Numbered from the stretch's first letter, positions 37,087 through 48,994 are shown. The stretch: 64,000 bases of DNA from Streptomyces agglomeratus (GCF_001746415.1 NZ_MEHJ01000001.1:2047001-2111000); one strand, 5' to 3'. Numbers and translations: made by a program. The notes: generated by a model not told the origin, from the sequence alone.

Positions 37087-40000
37087 GGCGTGGGCCGGCG
37101 ACATCGCTGCCGCCCTCTCCGCCGCGGGTGTGGGGCCGGACGCCGTGGTGGCGGTAGCACTGCCTCGTTCGCCGGATCTGGTCGCGACACTGCTGGGGCT
37201 CTTGAAGGCCGGTGGTGTCTATCTGCCCATGGATCCCGTCTATCCGGCGGACCGGCTGGAATCTATGCTCGACGACTCGGCCCCGGTGGTCGTCGTCACC
37301 GACAGGGCCACAGTCGAGTCCGTCGCCGGGACGGGTGTGCGGTGCCTTCTTATCGAAGAGATCACTACGGCGCGAGCGAACCCCCGACCAGCACTGCGCC
37401 CGGATCATCTCGCCTACTTGATCTATACCTCCGGCTCCACCGGCGTCCCCAAGGGCGTCGCCATGACGTCCGGCGCTCTGGCGAACCTGTTGCGCTGGCA
37501 CATCGGCGTTGCCGAAGGTGGCATGGGTTCACGGGTCGCCCAGTTCACCGCGTTGGGCTTCGACGTCTCGGTCCAGGAGATCCTGTCCAGCCTGGCAACA
37601 GGCAAGTCGCTGATCATTCCGGACGACGAGACCCGGGCTGATCCGCGCGCCCTCGCGGCATGGCTGCGTCAAGAACGGATCAACGAACTGTTCGCACCGA
37701 CACCGGTGATCAAAGCGGTGTGCGAAGCAGCCCTGGAAGACGGGTTCGACCTGCCTGACCTGCGTGAGGTGTGCCAGGCGGGCGAAGCGCTCACCCTGGA
37801 CGCCCGCCTCGGAAGGTTCTTCCTCGATTCCGGGACCCGGCTGCGGAACAACTACGGCCCGGCCGAAACACACGTCGTCACCAGCCACTCTTTAGACGAC
37901 CGGGATACCGAATGGCCGACCGTCGTTCCCATCGGCAGCCCGATCTCGAACACCCGCATGCATGTGCTGGACTCCGGTTTGGGTCTGGTTCCGGTCGGTG
38001 TGGTGGGTGAGTTGTACGTGTCCGGGGTGCAGTTGGCACGTGGCTATCTCGGGTGTCCCGGATTGACGGCCGGCCGGTTCGTCGCGGATCCCTTTGGTGG
38101 GGCCGGTTCGCGGATGTACCGGACCGGGGATCTGGTCCGGTGGACACGCGATGGCGAGTTGGTCTTCGTGGGCCGGGCGGACGACCAGGTGAAGATCCGG
38201 GGATTCCGGGTCGAGCCCGGCGAAGTCGAAGCCGTCCTGGGCTCCCACCCCGACGTGTCACGGGCCGTGGTGGTCGCCCGTGACGGTGCTGGCGGTAAGC
38301 AACTGGTGGCATACGCCGCCGGGATCGGCGGTGGGCTGCCCGACCGGGAGCGGTTACGGGAGTTCCTGGCCTCCCAGCTGCCGGAGTTCATGGTGCCGGC
38401 GGCAGTGATGGTCCTTGACGCGTTGCCGCTGACGGTGAACGGCAAGCTGGACCGGCGGGCACTGCCCGAGCCGGAATTCTCCGGCGACACCTACCGCGCA
38501 CCCCGCAACCTGCACGAAGAGATCCTGGCCGGACTGTTCGCCGAGGTCCTCGACCTCGACCAGGTCGGCATCGACGACGGCTTCTTCACCCTGGGCGGCC
38601 ACTCACTGCTGGCCACCAGGCTGACCTCACGCACCAGGTCGGTCCTCGGCATCGAAGTCCCGATCCGCGCAGTGTTCGAAAACCCGACAGTAGCCGGTCT
38701 CGCGCCGCAACTGACCAAAGTGCGACCGGTGCAGATACCGGTGACAGCCGGGCCTCGCCCGGAACAACTGCCCTTGTCATTCGCACAGCGCCGGCTGTGG
38801 TTCCTCCACCGCTTCGAGGGCCCCTCAGCGACTTACAACGTCCCGATGCGGCTTCGGCTCCAGACACAACCCGACACAGACGCGCTGGTGTCCGCGATCG
38901 GTGATGTCGTGCGGCGGCACGAAAGCCTGCGCACGATCTTCACTGAAATCGACGGCACACCCATTCAGCGTGTATTGCCCGCCGAAACGGTCGATATGCC
39001 CGTCGAGGTCCAGCACGCCACCACACCAGCACAGCTGGAAACACTGGTCGACCAAGTCGCCCGATACGAATTCGACCTGCACACACAAATACCGATACGC
39101 GCCCGAATCATCAACACCCCCGATGGGTGCACCCTGATAATGGTCGTCCATCACATCGCCGCCGACGGATGGTCACTCGTCCCGCTGATGCGGGACCTCT
39201 CCGACGCCTACGCCGCACGCTGCGACGGAAACGAACCCAACTGGCAACCACTCACCGTCCAATACGCCGACTACACACTCTGGCAACGCGAAATCCTCGG
39301 CACCGAAAACGACCCCGACTCCGTCCTCTCACACCAATTCGACTACTGGCGCAACGAACTGGCCAACCTCCCCGAACAAACCCCACTCCCCTTCGACCGA
39401 CCCCGACCCCCCACCGCCACCTACCACGGCGACATACAACCCCTCCACATCGAACCCGACACCCGCAACGCCATCGAACACCTCGCCCACCAACACGGCG
39501 TCACCCCCGCAATGATCACCCAAGCCGCACTCGCCATCCTCCTCAACAAACTCGGAGCCGGCAACGACATCCCCATCGGCTCCCCCATCGCCGGCCGCAC
39601 CGACGACGCCCTCAACAACCTCATCGGATTCTTCGTCAACACCTGGGTCCTACGCGTCAACCTCCAAAACACCGACACCTTCACCGACATCCTCAACCAA
39701 GTCCGCGAAAAAGCACTCGCCGCCTACGCCAACCAAGACGCACCCTTCGAACAACTCGTAGAACTCCTCAACCCCACCCGCACCACCGCCCACCACCCCC
39801 TCTTCCAAACCTCCCTCGCCTTCCAAAACAACAGCCTCCCCCACCTCACCCTGGGCAACATCAACACCATCTTCGAACCCACCTCAACCGGGACCTCACG
39901 ATTCGACCTCCTCTTCAACATCGTCGAACCACCACGCGACAGCGCGGACCGGCCGGGATACGCCGGACATGTCGAGTACGCCACCGACCTGTTCGACCGG

Positions 40001-43000
40001 GAGACCATCGAGCAGCTGATCACCCGGTTCAAAACAGTTCTGCGCACGGTGGTCGCCACCCCGGACACACCCCTCCGCGCCATCGACGTACTCCTCCCCG
40101 ACGAGCGCCACCAACTCCTCGAAAGCTGGGGCCGCACTTCGACAGCCGCGACGGTCACCACCGTTCCACGGCTGATCGAGAAGCGGACGGCACAGATGCC
40201 GGACGCGATCGCGGTCACTTCCGCTGCCGGCCAACTGACCTACCGGGAGCTCGACGAACGCGCCGACCAGATCGCGCACGCGCTGCTCGCGCACGGCGTA
40301 CACCGCGAATCAGTGGTCGCGGTCGCACTCCCCCGCTCGCCGGAACTGATCGCCGCCATCCTCGGAATCCTGAAAGCCGGCGCCACCTACCTGCCCATCG
40401 ATCCCGCCTATCCGGCGGACCGACTGGAGTTCGTGCTGAGCGACGCGGCACCGGCGGTCGTCGTCACCGACAGCGCCACGGCCGGATCCGTCGTCGGCAA
40501 CGGTCTACGTCATCTCCTTGTTGACAAGGTCACCGCGGCCGGTGCGCACCCGTGTCCCGCACTGCTGCCGGACAATCTCGCCTATCTCATGTACACCTCC
40601 GGCTCCTCCGGCGTACCGAAGGGCGTCGGGATCACCCACGCGAGCGTCACGCTCTGCGCGCGGGAACTGGCCACCCGGTTCGCCATGAAGCCTGGTGGAA
40701 TCACCCTGGCGAGCACGTCGGTCAGTTTCGACGTGTCAGTTTTTGAGATTGTCGCGACGTTGGCCTCCGGCGGCACCATCGACATGGTTCAAGACGTGCT
40801 GGAGCTCGGCAGGCGCGACACGTGGGCCGGAAGCGTTGTCAGCACGGTCCCGTCGGCGTTCGCCGAGCTGCTGGACGACCTGCCGGAAGCCGTCACCATC
40901 GACACCGCGGTACTCGCCGGCGAGGCACTTCCCGCAGAGTTGGTCCGTCGCCTCCGCCAGGCGCTACCGGAAACCCGGATCTTCAACGCCTACGGACAAA
41001 CGGAATCCTTCTACGCAACGACATCCCGGCCGCTGTCCACCATGGAAGAGCGGAGCAACGCTCCGATCGGCACCCCGCTCGGAGGCGTCCACGTCTACGT
41101 CCTGGACACCGATCTCCATCTCGTCCCACGAGGAGTAGCCGGCGAGCTCTACGTCGCGGGGCCGAACATCGGCCGCGGCTACCACGCTCTGCCCGGTCTC
41201 ACCGCACCACGGTTTGTCGCGGATCCGTTTGGTGGGGCCGGTTCGCGGATGTACCGGACCGGGGATCTGGTCCGGTGGACACGCGATGGCGAGTTGGTAT
41301 TCGTGGGCCGGGCGGACGACCAGGTGAAGATCCGGGGATTCCGGGTCGAGCCCGGCGAAGTCGAAGCCGTCCTGGGCTCCCACCCCGAGGTGTCGCGGGC
41401 CGTGGTGGTGGCTCGTGAGGGTGTCGGCGGTAAGCAACTGGTGGCATACGCCGCCGGGATCGGCGGTGGGCTGCCCGACCGGGAGCGGTTACGGGAGTTC
41501 CTGGCCTCCCAGCTGCCGGAGTTCATGGTGCCGGCGGCAGTGATGGTCCTTGACGCGTTGCCGCTGACGGTGAACGGCAAGCTGGACCGGCGGGCACTGC
41601 CCGAGCCGGAATTCTCCGGCGACACCTACCGCGCACCCCGCAACCTGCACGAAGAGATCCTGGCCGGACTGTTCGCCGAGGTCCTCGACCTCGACCAGGT
41701 CGGCATCGACGACGGCTTCTTCACCCTGGGCGGCCACTCACTGCTGGCCACCAGGCTGACCTCACGCATCAGGTCGGTCCTCGGCATCGAAGTCCCGATC
41801 CGCGCAGTGTTCGAAAACCCGACAGTAGCCGGCCTGACACCATGGCTGGCTCACAACCGGCCGGTGCAAATTCCGGTCGTGGCAGGGCCTCGCCCGAAAC
41901 AACTGCCGTTGTCATTTGCTCAGCGTCGGCTGTGGTTCCTGCACCGCTTCGAGGGCCCCTCAGCGACATACAACGTGCCCATGCGGCTCCGGCTCCAGAC
42001 TCAACCCGACACAGACGCGCTGGTCTCCGCGATCGGTGACGTCGTACGGCGGCACGAAAGCCTGCGCACCGTATTCACCGAAATCGACGGCACACCCATT
42101 CAGCGCGTATTGCCCGCCGAAACGGTCGACATCCCCGTCGAAGTCCAGCACGCCACCACACCAGCACAGCTGGAAACACTGGTCGACCAAGTCGCCCGAT
42201 ACGAATTCGACCTGCAAACTCAGATCCCGATACGCGCCCGGATCATCAACACCGACGACCACCAATGCACCCTGATACTGGTCGTCCACCACATCGCCGC
42301 CGACGGATGGTCACTCGTCCCGCTGATGCGGGACCTCTCCGACGCCTACGCCGCACGCTGCGACGGAAACGAACCCAACTGGCAACCACTCACCGTCCAA
42401 TACGCCGACTACACACTCTGGCAACGCGAAATCCTCGGCACCGAAAACGACCCCGACTCCGTCCTCTCACACCAATTCGACTACTGGCGCAACGAACTGG
42501 CCAACCTCCCCGAACAAACCCCACTCCCCTTCGACCGACCCCGACCCCCACCGCCACCTACCACGGCGACATACAACCCCTCCACATCGAACCCGACACC
42601 CGCAACGCCATCGAACACCTCGCCCACCAACACGGCGTCACCCCGCAATGATCACCCAAGCCGCACTCGCCATCCTCCTCAACAAACTCGGAGCCGGCAA
42701 CGACATCCCCATCGGCTCCCCATCGCCGGCCGCACCGACGACGCCCTCAACAACCTCATCGGATTCTTCGTCAACACCTGGGTCCTACGCGTCAACCTCC
42801 AAAACACCGACACCTTCACCGACATCCTCAACCAAGTCCGCGAAAAAGCACTCGCCGCCTACGCCAACCAAGACGCACCCTTCGAACAACTCGTAGAACT
42901 CCTCAACCCCACCCGCACCACCGCCCACCACCCCTCTTCCAAACCTCCCTCGCCTTCCAAAACAACAGCCTCCCCCACCTCACCCTGGGCAACATCAACA

Positions 43001-43105
43001 CCACCTTCGAACCCACCTCAACCGGCACCTCACGATTCGACCTCCTCTTCAACATCGTCGAACCACCAGACGACGAAAACGGCAACACCGGCTACAAAGG
43101 AATAG
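35873..43105 (+). CDS. Main NRPS, part 2: C2-A-PCP, C3-A(Pip)-PCP, C4
   Basis: Continuation in the next frame. C2 (HHIAADGWS) runs to about 36950. A2 (about 36990-38440) has pocket DVQFCANVV, nearest to proline-type codes I recall but not a clean match. PCP2 is near 38600. C3 is at about 38720-40120. A3 (about 40160-41580) has pocket DVFSVAAYA, the piperazate code, agreeing with the KtzI/KtzT-like genes. PCP3 is near 41740 and C4 starts near 41850. In-frame TTA codons are at 37892, 38354 and 41489. Homology in this frame ends at about 42547, where a C run is one base short; the frame stays open to 43105 by chance. Confidence 0.85.
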   Translation, partial: VARYEFDLQTQIPIRARIINTDDHQCTLILVVHHIAADGWSLVPLMRDLSDAYAARCDGNEPNWQPLTVQYADYTLWQREILGTENGPDSVLSHQFDYWRNELANLPEQTPLPFDRPRPPTATYHGDIQPLHIEPDTRNAIEHLAHQHGVTPAMITQAALAILLNKLGAGNDIPIGSPIAGRTDDALNNLIGFFVNTWVLRVNLQNTDTFTDILNQVREKALAAYANQDAPFEQLVELLNPTRTTAHHPLFQTSLAFQNNSLPHLTLGNINTTFEPTSTGTSRFDLLFNIVEPPDDENGNTGYKGIVEYATDLFDRETIEQLITRYLNLLKTAVTHPDTPLQTIDVLLPHERHQLLETWNDTAMTAASTAASTTVYQVIEEQIRRSPDATAVVFGEAELTYRQLEAWAGDIAAALSAAGVGPDAVVAVALPRSPDLVATLLGLLKAGGVYLPMDPVYPADRLESMLDDSAPVVVVTDRATVESVAGTGVRCLLIEEITTARANPRPALRPDHLAYLIYTSGSTGVPKGVAMTSGALANLLRWHIGVAEGGMGSRVAQFTALGFDVSVQEILSSLATGKSLIIPDDETRADPRALAAWLRQERINELFAPTPVIKAVCEAALEDGFDLPDLREVCQAGEALTLDARLGRFFLDSGTRLRNNYGPAETHVVTSHSLDDRDTEWPTVVPIGSPISNTRMHVLDSGLGLVPVGVVGELYVSGVQLARGYLGCPGLTAGRFVADPFGGAGSRMYRTGDLVRWTRDGELVFVGRADDQVKIRGFRVEPGEVEAVLGSHPDVSRAVVVARDGAGGKQLVAYAAGIGGGLPDRERLREFLASQLPEFMVPAAVMVLDALPLTVNGKLDRRALPEPEFSGDTYRAPRNLHEEILAGLFAEVLDLDQVGIDDGFFTLGGHSLLATRLTSRTRSVLGIEVPIRAVFENPTVAGLAPQLTKVRPVQIPVTAGPRPEQLPLSFAQRRLWFLHRFEGPSATYNVPMRLRLQTQPDTDALVSAIGDVVRRHESLRTIFTEIDGTPIQRVLPAETVDMPVEVQHATTPAQLETLVDQVARYEFDLHTQIPIRARIINTPDGCTLIMVVHHIAADGWSLVPLMRDLSDAYAARCDGNEPNWQPLTVQYADYTLWQREILGTENDPDSVLSHQFDYWRNELANLPEQTPLPFDRPRPPTATYHGDIQPLHIEPDTRNAIEHLAHQHGVTPAMITQAALAILLNKLGAGNDIPIGSPIAGRTDDALNNLIGFFVNTWVLRVNLQNTDTFTDILNQVREKALAAYANQDAPFEQLVELLNPTRTTAHHPLFQTSLAFQNNSLPHLTLGNINTIFEPTSTGTSRFDLLFNIVEPPRDSADRPGYAGHVEYATDLFDRETIEQLITRFKTVLRTVVATPDTPLRAIDVLLPDERHQLLESWGRTSTAATVTTVPRLIEKRTAQMPDAIAVTSAAGQLTYRELDERADQIAHALLAHGVHRESVVAVALPRSPELIAAILGILKAGATYLPIDPAYPADRLEFVLSDAAPAVVVTDSATAGSVVGNGLRHLLVDKVTAAGAHPCPALLPDNLAYLMYTSGSSGVPKGVGITHASVTLCARELATRFAMKPGGITLASTSVSFDVSVFEIVATLASGGTIDMVQDVLELGRRDTWAGSVVSTVPSAFAELLDDLPEAVTIDTAVLAGEALPAELVRRLRQALPETRIFNAYGQTESFYATTSRPLSTMEERSNAPIGTPLGGVHVYVLDTDLHLVPRGVAGELYVAGPNIGRGYHALPGLTAPRFVADPFGGAGSRMYRTGDLVRWTRDGELVFVGRADDQVKIRGFRVEPGEVEAVLGSHPEVSRAVVVAREGVGGKQLVAYAAGIGGGLPDRERLREFLASQLPEFMVPAAVMVLDALPLTVNGKLDRRALPEPEFSGDTYRAPRNLHEEILAGLFAEVLDLDQVGIDDGFFTLGGHSLLATRLTSRIRSVLGIEVPIRAVFENPTVAGLTPWLAHNRPVQIPVVAGPRPKQLPLSFAQRRLWFLHRFEGPSATYNVPMRLRLQTQPDTDALVSAIGDVVRRHESLRTVFTEIDGTPIQRVLPAETVDIPVEVQHATTPAQLETLVDQVARYEFDLQTQIPIRARIINTDDHQCTLILVVHHIAADGWSLVPLMRDLSDAYAARCDGNEPNWQPLTVQYADYTLWQREILGTENDPDSVLSHQFDYWRNELANLPEQTPLPFDRPRPPPPPTTATYNPSTSNPTPATPSNTSPTNTASPRNDHPSRTRHPPQQTRSRQRHPHRLPIAGRTDDALNNLIGFFVNTWVLRVNLQNTDTFTDILNQVREKALAAYANQDAPFEQLVELLNPTRTTAHHPSSKPPSPSKTTASPTSPWATSTPPSNPPQPAPHDSTSSSTSSNHQTTKTATPATKE
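37965..40110 (+). repeat. NRPS repeat copy 2 (A C-terminal part-PCP-C)
   Basis: Direct repeat copy 2, from the end of A2 through PCP2 and C3. Near-identical to copy 1 until about 39930; the last part of C3 then diverges and returns to normal Streptomyces codon use. Confidence 0.85.
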
Positions 43106-43255
43106 TCGAATACGCCACCGACCTCTTCGACCGCGAAACCATCGAACAGCTCATCACCCGCTATCTCAACCTGCTCAAAACAGCCGTCACCCACCCCGAC
43201 ACCCCCTCCAAACCATCGACGTACTCCTCCCCCACGAACGCCACCAACTCCTCGA
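41217..43255 (+). repeat. NRPS repeat copy 3 (A C-terminal part-PCP-C)
   Basis: Direct repeat copy 3, from the end of A3 through PCP3 and C4. From about 41300 to 42540 it is almost base-identical to copy 1; the following 700 bp carry the single-C losses. Confidence 0.85.
42544..43206 (+). pseudogene. C4 domain interrupted by five single-C losses
   Basis: This is the second half of the fourth condensation domain. Compared with the sister copies at 36220-36900 and 39400-39950, five C runs are each one base short: near 42545 (5 for 6), 42641 (4 for 5), 42718 (4 for 5), 42931 (4 for 5) and 43202 (5 for 6). All other bases continue the homology. The net effect moves the frame exactly to that of the next stretch. 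I read this as an assembly or base-calling artefact in an intact domain, not decay, but real mutation cannot be excluded from one sequence. Confidence 0.75.
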
Positions 43256-44591
43256 AACCTGGAGTCGGCAGACCGAGGCCCTTCGTCACGAAGCGGTCCG
43301 GTCACTGGTCGAAGGAGTCCAGGACGCCGGGGTCCACGTGCTGGACGGCGAGTTGCAACTGGTGCCCATCGGTGTGGTGGGCGACCTGTACGTATCGGGC
43401 GTGCCGTCGGATCAGGACCGATCGGCCGCCGAGCACTTCGAGACGAACCCCTACGGCCCGCCCGGATCCGGTCTCTACCGCGCCGGTCAGCCGGCCCGGT
43501 GGACCCGAGATGGCCGACTGGAGTTGGTGCAACGCATCGACGAAAAGGCGGCGGAGCAAGTCGTTCCGGAGTATCGGAAGCCGCGCGACGTTCAGGAAGA
43601 AGTGCTGGCCGGGCTGTTCGCGGAGGTGCTGAACGTCACCAGGGTCGGGATCGACGACAGCTTCTTCGGTCTGGGCGGCCACTCGCTGCTGGCCACCTGG
43701 TTGCTGTCCCGCATCCGGACCGTGCTGGGCGTCGAGGTGCCGATACGACTGTTCTTCGAGTACCCGACGGTGGCGCAGCTGGCACCGCAGCTGGACGGGC
43801 GGCCGGTGCAGATTCCGGTGGTGGCGGGGCCTCGTCCGGAACGGCTGCCCTTGTCATTCGCGCAGCGCCGACTGTGGTTCCTGCACCGCTTCGAGGGCCC
43901 CTCGGCGACATACAACGTGCCCATGCGGCTCCGGCTCCGGACTCAACCCGACACAGAAGCGCTGGTGTCCGCGATCGGCGACGTCGTGCGGCGGCACGAA
44001 AGCCTGCGCACCGTATTCACCGAAATCGACGGCACACCAGTGCAGCACATACTTCCCGCCGAAACGGTCGACATCCCCGTCGGGGTCGAACAAGCCACCA
44101 CACCAGCACAGCTGGAAACACTGGTCGACCAAGTCGCCCGATACGAATTCGACCTGCACACACAAATACCGATACGCGCCCGAATCATCAACACCCCCGA
44201 TGGGTGCACCCTGATAATGGTAGTCCATCACATCGCCGCCGACGGATGGTCACTCGTCCCGCTGATGCGGGACCTCTCCGACGCCTACGCCGCACGCTGC
44301 GACGGAAACGAACCCAACTGGCAACCACTCACCGTCCAATACGCCGACTACACACTCTGGCAACGCGAAATCCTCGGCACCGAAAACGACCCCGACTCCG
44401 TCCTCTCACACCAATTCGACTACTGGCGCAACGAACTGGCCAACCTCCCCGAACAAACCCCACTCCCCTTCGACCGACCCCGACCCCCACCGCCACCTAC
44501 CACGGCGACATACAACCCCTCCACATCGAACCCGACACCCGCAACGCCATCGAACACCTCGCCCACCAACACGGCGTCACCCCCGCAATGA
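43206..44591 (+). CDS. Main NRPS, part 3: A4 remnant-PCP4-C5 (start)
   Basis: After C4 (ending near 43260) comes only about 300 bp of A-domain-like sequence. It reads LVPIGVVGDLYVSG, then GSGLYRAGQPARWTRDGRLELVQR, degenerate counterparts of the A6-A8 region, joined directly to PCP4 ([13 protein letters not shown], near 43670). Core motifs A1-A5 and A9-A10 are missing, so this module cannot activate its own substrate. C5 starts near 43800 with [14 protein letters not shown] and HHIAADGWS. Homology in this frame ends at about 44482, where a C run is one base short; the frame runs on to 44591 by chance. Confidence 0.8.
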   Translation, partial: LQTIDVLLPHERHQLLETWSRQTEALRHEAVRSLVEGVQDAGVHVLDGELQLVPIGVVGDLYVSGVPSDQDRSAAEHFETNPYGPPGSGLYRAGQPARWTRDGRLELVQRIDEKAAEQVVPEYRKPRDVQEEVLAGLFAEVLNVTRVGIDDSFFGLGGHSLLATWLLSRIRTVLGVEVPIRLFFEYPTVAQLAPQLDGRPVQIPVVAGPRPERLPLSFAQRRLWFLHRFEGPSATYNVPMRLRLRTQPDTEALVSAIGDVVRRHESLRTVFTEIDGTPVQHILPAETVDIPVGVEQATTPAQLETLVDQVARYEFDLHTQIPIRARIINTPDGCTLIMVVHHIAADGWSLVPLMRDLSDAYAARCDGNEPNWQPLTVQYADYTLWQREILGTENDPDSVLSHQFDYWRNELANLPEQTPLPFDRPRPPPPPTTATYNPSTSNPTPATPSNTSPTNTASPPQ

Positions 44592-44910
44592 TCACCCAAG
44601 CCGCACTCGCCATCCTCCTCAACAAACTCGGAGCCGGCAACGACATCCCCATCGGCTCCCCCATCGCCGGCCGCACCGACGACGCCCTCAACAACCTCAT
44701 CGGATTCTTCGTCAACACCTGGGTCCTACGCGTCAACCTCCAAAACACCGACACCTTCACCGACATCCTCAACCAAGTCCGCGAAAAAGCACTCGCCGCC
44801 TACGCCAACCAAGACGCACCCTTCGAACAACTCGTAGAACTCCTCAACCCCACCCGCACCACCGCCCACCACCCCCTCTTCCAAACCTCCCTCGCCTTCC
44901 AAAACAACAT
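43800..44910 (+). repeat. NRPS repeat copy 4 (C domain only)
   Basis: Direct repeat copy 4 covers the first two thirds of C5. It matches the other C copies until about 44908 and then diverges into normal codon usage. Confidence 0.85.
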
Positions 44911-47900
44911 CTATCCGACCTTCGCCCTGGGCGACATAAAGATCGACTTCGAGCCGATATCGACCGGCACAGCCAAGTTCGAACTGCTCTTCAACATCTC
45001 GGAACTGCCCCGCGACGGAGACCATCCTCTCGGCTATGTCGGGTACGTCGAATACGCCACCGACGTCTTCGACCGGGAGACCATCGAGCAGCTGATCACC
45101 CGGTTCAAAACAGTTCTGCGCACGGTGGTCGCCACCCCGGACACACCCCTTCGCACCATCGACGTACTCCTTCCCGACGAGCGCCGCCAACTCCTCGGGA
45201 CGTCGGACCCGGCCACCGAGGACGCCGCGATTCCGGAGGGCTCCATCCCCGTCCTGTTCGAACAGCAGGTCGCGCGGACTCCGGACGCGATCGCGATCTC
45301 CAGCGGCGGCGAGGACATCACGTATGACGAGCTCAATGTGCGCGCCAACCAGATCGCGCACGCGCTGCTCACGCGCGGCGTGCACCTCGAATCAGTGGTC
45401 GCGGTCGCACTCCCCCGCTCGCCGGAACTGATCGCCGCCATCCTCGGAATCCTGAAAGCCGGCGCCGCCTACCTGCCCATCGACCCCGCCTATCCCAGTC
45501 TGCGCAACGGTTCCATCCTGGCCGACGGGCAGCCGGCTCTGATCCTGACGAGCAGCGCCGTCGACACGCCCGATGTGCTGCCCGTCGAAGGAATCCCCAG
45601 GCTGTACGTGGCGGACATCGTCGGCGGCGAGCGCACCAACCCGTCCCATGACCGACTGCGCCCGGCCCATCTGGCGTACGTCATGTTCACGTCCGGATCA
45701 GCCGGACGCCCCAAGGGAGTCGCGGTCTCCCATCGCAGTGTCCTGAACGATGCCTGGCACGGCTGGCCGGAGGGACCGGGCGACCGGATTCTGGTCCAGT
45801 CGTCGATCGCCTTCGACGCGTCGGTGTACGAGATCTGGCCGGCGCTCCTGCGCGGCAGGACCCTCGTCCCGCTGCCGGCTGACAGGGAGTCACCGGCGCA
45901 ACGTCTCCGGTTCATCGCGGCGAACGAGATCGACACGCTGTGGGCCACCGCCGGTCTGTTCGATCTCATGTCGTCGGAGGAGCTGGACGAGCTGTCGGGC
46001 CTGCGGACGCTGCGCTACCTGGCGACCGGCGGCGACAAGGTGCCGACCGCGGCGGTCGACCGGGTTCTGCGGGCGAACAGCGCCATCCGGGTCATCAACA
46101 TCTACGGCCCGACCGAGACCACGGTGAATGCGACGACTCATGTGGTCAGTGCCGCCACCCGTCAGCGGTTCGACGATCCGGTGGTCCCCATCGGCGTCCC
46201 GATCCGCAATGCCCGGGTCTACGTTCTGAGCGCTGAGCTGGATCCGGTCGCCACCGGTGTCGTCGGTGAGCTGTGGATCGCCGGCGCGGGCCTGGCTCGC
46301 GGGTATTCGGGCCGCCCCGGCCCGACCACGGAGCGTTTCGTGGCGGACCCCTACGGTCCGGCCGGTTCGCGGATGTTCCGCACCGGCGACCTCGCGCGCT
46401 GGACGCGCGAGGGCGTGCTGGTGTTCGTGGGCCGGGTCGACGACCAGACGAAGATCAGCGGGTTCCGGGTCGAGCCCGGTGAGATCGAGGCGGTCCTGCT
46501 GGCGCACCCCCAGGTGGCGCAGGCCGCGGTCGTCGCTCGCGACATCACCGGGCAGGGCGTCAAGCAACTTGTCGCCTATGTCGTCCGGAACCAGGTGGTA
46601 TCCGCCGACCGGCATGAGAGCCGGGAGATCGAGCTGGTGGAGCAATGGCGGGACACGTATGACGATCTGTATCGCGGAGAACACCACGCCGGTGACCCTG
46701 CCGACGCCGGCTTCGGTGACGACTTCCGCGGGTGGAACAGCAGCTACACCGAGACGCCGATTCCGTTAGCCGAGATGCGGGAGTGGCGCGACGCGACCGT
46801 CGCGAGGATCCGGTCCCTGCGGCCGTCCAAGGTGCTGGAGATCGGAGTGGGCACCGGGCTCCTCCTGGCCCGCCTGGCCCCGGAATGCGAAACGTACTAC
46901 GGCACGGACTTCTCCGAGTCGGTGATCGACGGGCTCCGGCAGCACCTCGCCGAGGTGCCGGCGGACTGGGCGGACCGGGTCGAACTGGTCGTCCAGCCGG
47001 CCGATCAAGTGGATCTCCTGCCGGAGCGCGATTTCGACACCATCGTGCTGAACTCCGTCGTCCAGTACTTCCCGAGCGTGCAGTACCTGGTGGACGTCAT
47101 CGAGAAGGCGATGGGACTGCTGGCGCCCGGCGGCGCGCTGTTCATCGGCGACATCCGGAACAAGGCACTGCTGCGGGAATTCGCCACCACGGTTCAGATC
47201 AGCCGACTCGGTCACGAGGACGCAGCCGACCTCGACGAAGCCGAGCGAGGCAGAATCCGCAGCACCATCGCCACGGCGATCGCCATGGAGACCGAGCTCG
47301 TCCTGCATCCGGACTTCTTCGCGGCACTGGGGGACAAGCTGCCCGCGATCGGCGCGGTCGACGTGCAGGTCAAACGCGGTTGGTACGACAACGAACTGAG
47401 TCAGTACCGGTACGACGTGACGGTGCGCAAGGCGCCGGTTCGGGCACGATCCCTCGGTGCCGTCCCCCGCCTGCGGTGGAGCGAAGTGGGCGGCCTCCAG
47501 GAGCTGGAACAGCACCTCCGGACGCGGCGGCCCGAGACCGTCCGGGTCGTCGGTGTGCCTCACCAGGCCCTGGTGACCGCCGTGCGCGCCACCGGCCTTC
47601 TCCACGCCGAGCACAACGCGCCGGCCTCCGACGGCGAGCTGCGCGACGAGCTCTACACGCTCGGGGAGCGGCTGGGGTACGCGACGGCGGTGACGTGGTC
47701 GCAGGTCGCAGGACACCTGGACGTCGTACTTTCGGCACCCGACGGTGGCGACACTGTCCGCACCGATGTGTACGTGCCCGGTTTCGCACAGGCCGGACCG
47801 CTGACCGTGTACGGCAACGTTCCGGTCGCCGACCAGGCGGTGGACCTCCGTGCCTTCGTGAGCAGCCAGTTGCCCGCGTACATGGTCCCCTCGACGGTGA

Positions 47901-48994
47901 TCTTCCTCGACAGTCTGCCGCTGACCGCCAACGGAAAGCTGAATAGGGAGGCGCTGCCGGCGCCGGAGATCACGGGCGGCTCGTCGCGGCGGGCACGGAA
48001 CGCGCACGAGGAAGTGCTCACCGGCCTCTTCTCCGAGGTGCTGGGCGTGCCCGACGTCGGGATCGACGACGGCTTCTTCGAACTGGGCGGCCACTCGCTG
48101 CTCGCCACGAGGCTGCTGTCCCGCATCCGCACCGTTCTCCGGATCGACGTCCCGATCCGGACGGTGTTCGAGTGCCCCACCGTGGCCGACCTGGCGCCAC
48201 GGCTGCTCGGCATGGCCCCGGACGGCCGCGACGAGACCTACGCGCCGCTCATGACCATCCGCTCCGGCGGCGCCGAACGGCCCCTTTTCTGCCTGCACCC
48301 GGTGAGCGGCGTCGGCTGGTTCTATCTCAGCCTGGCCCGCTACATCGACGACCGGCCGATCTACGCGCTACAGGCGCCCGGTCTCGATCCCACCGGCCCC
48401 GACCCCATGCCGACGTCGATGGCCGAGCTCGTCCAGACCTACCTGGCCAGGATCCGGTCGGTCCAGCCGCACGGGCCGTACAACCTGCTCGGCTGGTCGT
48501 TCGGCGGCTTCGCCGCGCACGCCATCGCCGCCGAGCTCCGGGCCCGTGGCGAGGAGGTCGAGCTGCTGGCGATGATGGACTGCTATCCGGACACCGCCGT
48601 CGAAGCGGGGAACCTCGACGGCCAGGAGATCCGCGAGGGGTTCGACCAGTTCCTGCGCCACAGGTACGCCGATGCCGATTCGCTCGACGTGGACGCGATC
48701 TCCGACCTCGTGACGGGGATCAGCGTGGAGCACATCGCGATGCTGACCGGATACCTGCCGCCGGAATTCGACGGGGCCGCGGTCTTCTTCAAGGCGGGCG
48801 CGGTCACGGTGGACGGGGAGGACTCCTCGCGGCTCGATCCCGCAGGGGCGTGGCGGGGCCACATCCACGGCCCCATGACGGTCCACGCCGTTCCGACCAG
48901 CCATCAGGACATGGACAGGCCGGAATCCATGCAGGTGGTGGGCAACGTACTGAAACAGACTTTCCGCAACCGGACCGCCGGAGGGGACGCGTGA
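44489..48994 (+). CDS. Main NRPS, part 4: C5 (rest)-A-MT-PCP-TE
   Basis: Last stretch. The rest of C5 runs to about 45190. The A5 N-terminal part (about 45230-46590) has pocket DAYWAGIVN, with the first four positions as in some Val-type codes but otherwise unassigned. A SAM methyltransferase is inserted in the A domain (about 46600-47450; [12 protein letters not shown] near residues coded at 46840), which predicts an N-methylated residue. Then come A10 (TANGKLNRE), PCP5 ([11 protein letters not shown] near 48090) and a type I thioesterase (GWSFGG, about 48490) that releases or cyclises the product. An in-frame TTA codon lies at 46766. The stop overlaps the type II thioesterase start (GTGA). 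Confidence 0.9.
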   Translation, partial: TATYHGDIQPLHIEPDTRNAIEHLAHQHGVTPAMITQAALAILLNKLGAGNDIPIGSPIAGRTDDALNNLIGFFVNTWVLRVNLQNTDTFTDILNQVREKALAAYANQDAPFEQLVELLNPTRTTAHHPLFQTSLAFQNNIYPTFALGDIKIDFEPISTGTAKFELLFNISELPRDGDHPLGYVGYVEYATDVFDRETIEQLITRFKTVLRTVVATPDTPLRTIDVLLPDERRQLLGTSDPATEDAAIPEGSIPVLFEQQVARTPDAIAISSGGEDITYDELNVRANQIAHALLTRGVHLESVVAVALPRSPELIAAILGILKAGAAYLPIDPAYPSLRNGSILADGQPALILTSSAVDTPDVLPVEGIPRLYVADIVGGERTNPSHDRLRPAHLAYVMFTSGSAGRPKGVAVSHRSVLNDAWHGWPEGPGDRILVQSSIAFDASVYEIWPALLRGRTLVPLPADRESPAQRLRFIAANEIDTLWATAGLFDLMSSEELDELSGLRTLRYLATGGDKVPTAAVDRVLRANSAIRVINIYGPTETTVNATTHVVSAATRQRFDDPVVPIGVPIRNARVYVLSAELDPVATGVVGELWIAGAGLARGYSGRPGPTTERFVADPYGPAGSRMFRTGDLARWTREGVLVFVGRVDDQTKISGFRVEPGEIEAVLLAHPQVAQAAVVARDITGQGVKQLVAYVVRNQVVSADRHESREIELVEQWRDTYDDLYRGEHHAGDPADAGFGDDFRGWNSSYTETPIPLAEMREWRDATVARIRSLRPSKVLEIGVGTGLLLARLAPECETYYGTDFSESVIDGLRQHLAEVPADWADRVELVVQPADQVDLLPERDFDTIVLNSVVQYFPSVQYLVDVIEKAMGLLAPGGALFIGDIRNKALLREFATTVQISRLGHEDAADLDEAERGRIRSTIATAIAMETELVLHPDFFAALGDKLPAIGAVDVQVKRGWYDNELSQYRYDVTVRKAPVRARSLGAVPRLRWSEVGGLQELEQHLRTRRPETVRVVGVPHQALVTAVRATGLLHAEHNAPASDGELRDELYTLGERLGYATAVTWSQVAGHLDVVLSAPDGGDTVRTDVYVPGFAQAGPLTVYGNVPVADQAVDLRAFVSSQLPAYMVPSTVIFLDSLPLTANGKLNREALPAPEITGGSSRRARNAHEEVLTGLFSEVLGVPDVGIDDGFFELGGHSLLATRLLSRIRTVLRIDVPIRTVFECPTVADLAPRLLGMAPDGRDETYAPLMTIRSGGAERPLFCLHPVSGVGWFYLSLARYIDDRPIYALQAPGLDPTGPDPMPTSMAELVQTYLARIRSVQPHGPYNLLGWSFGGFAAHAIAAELRARGEEVELLAMMDCYPDTAVEAGNLDGQEIREGFDQFLRHRYADADSLDVDAISDLVTGISVEHIAMLTGYLPPEFDGAAVFFKAGAVTVDGEDSSRLDPAGAWRGHIHGPMTVHAVPTSHQDMDRPESMQVVGNVLKQTFRNRTAGGDA

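Noticed and set aside
39127..40524. Plus-strand Arg/Pro/His-rich ORF within the C3 region, and the same in the other copies
   Set aside because: Out-of-frame reading of the condensation domain, whose C-rich codon style keeps all frames open. The HHIAADGWS frame is the real one.
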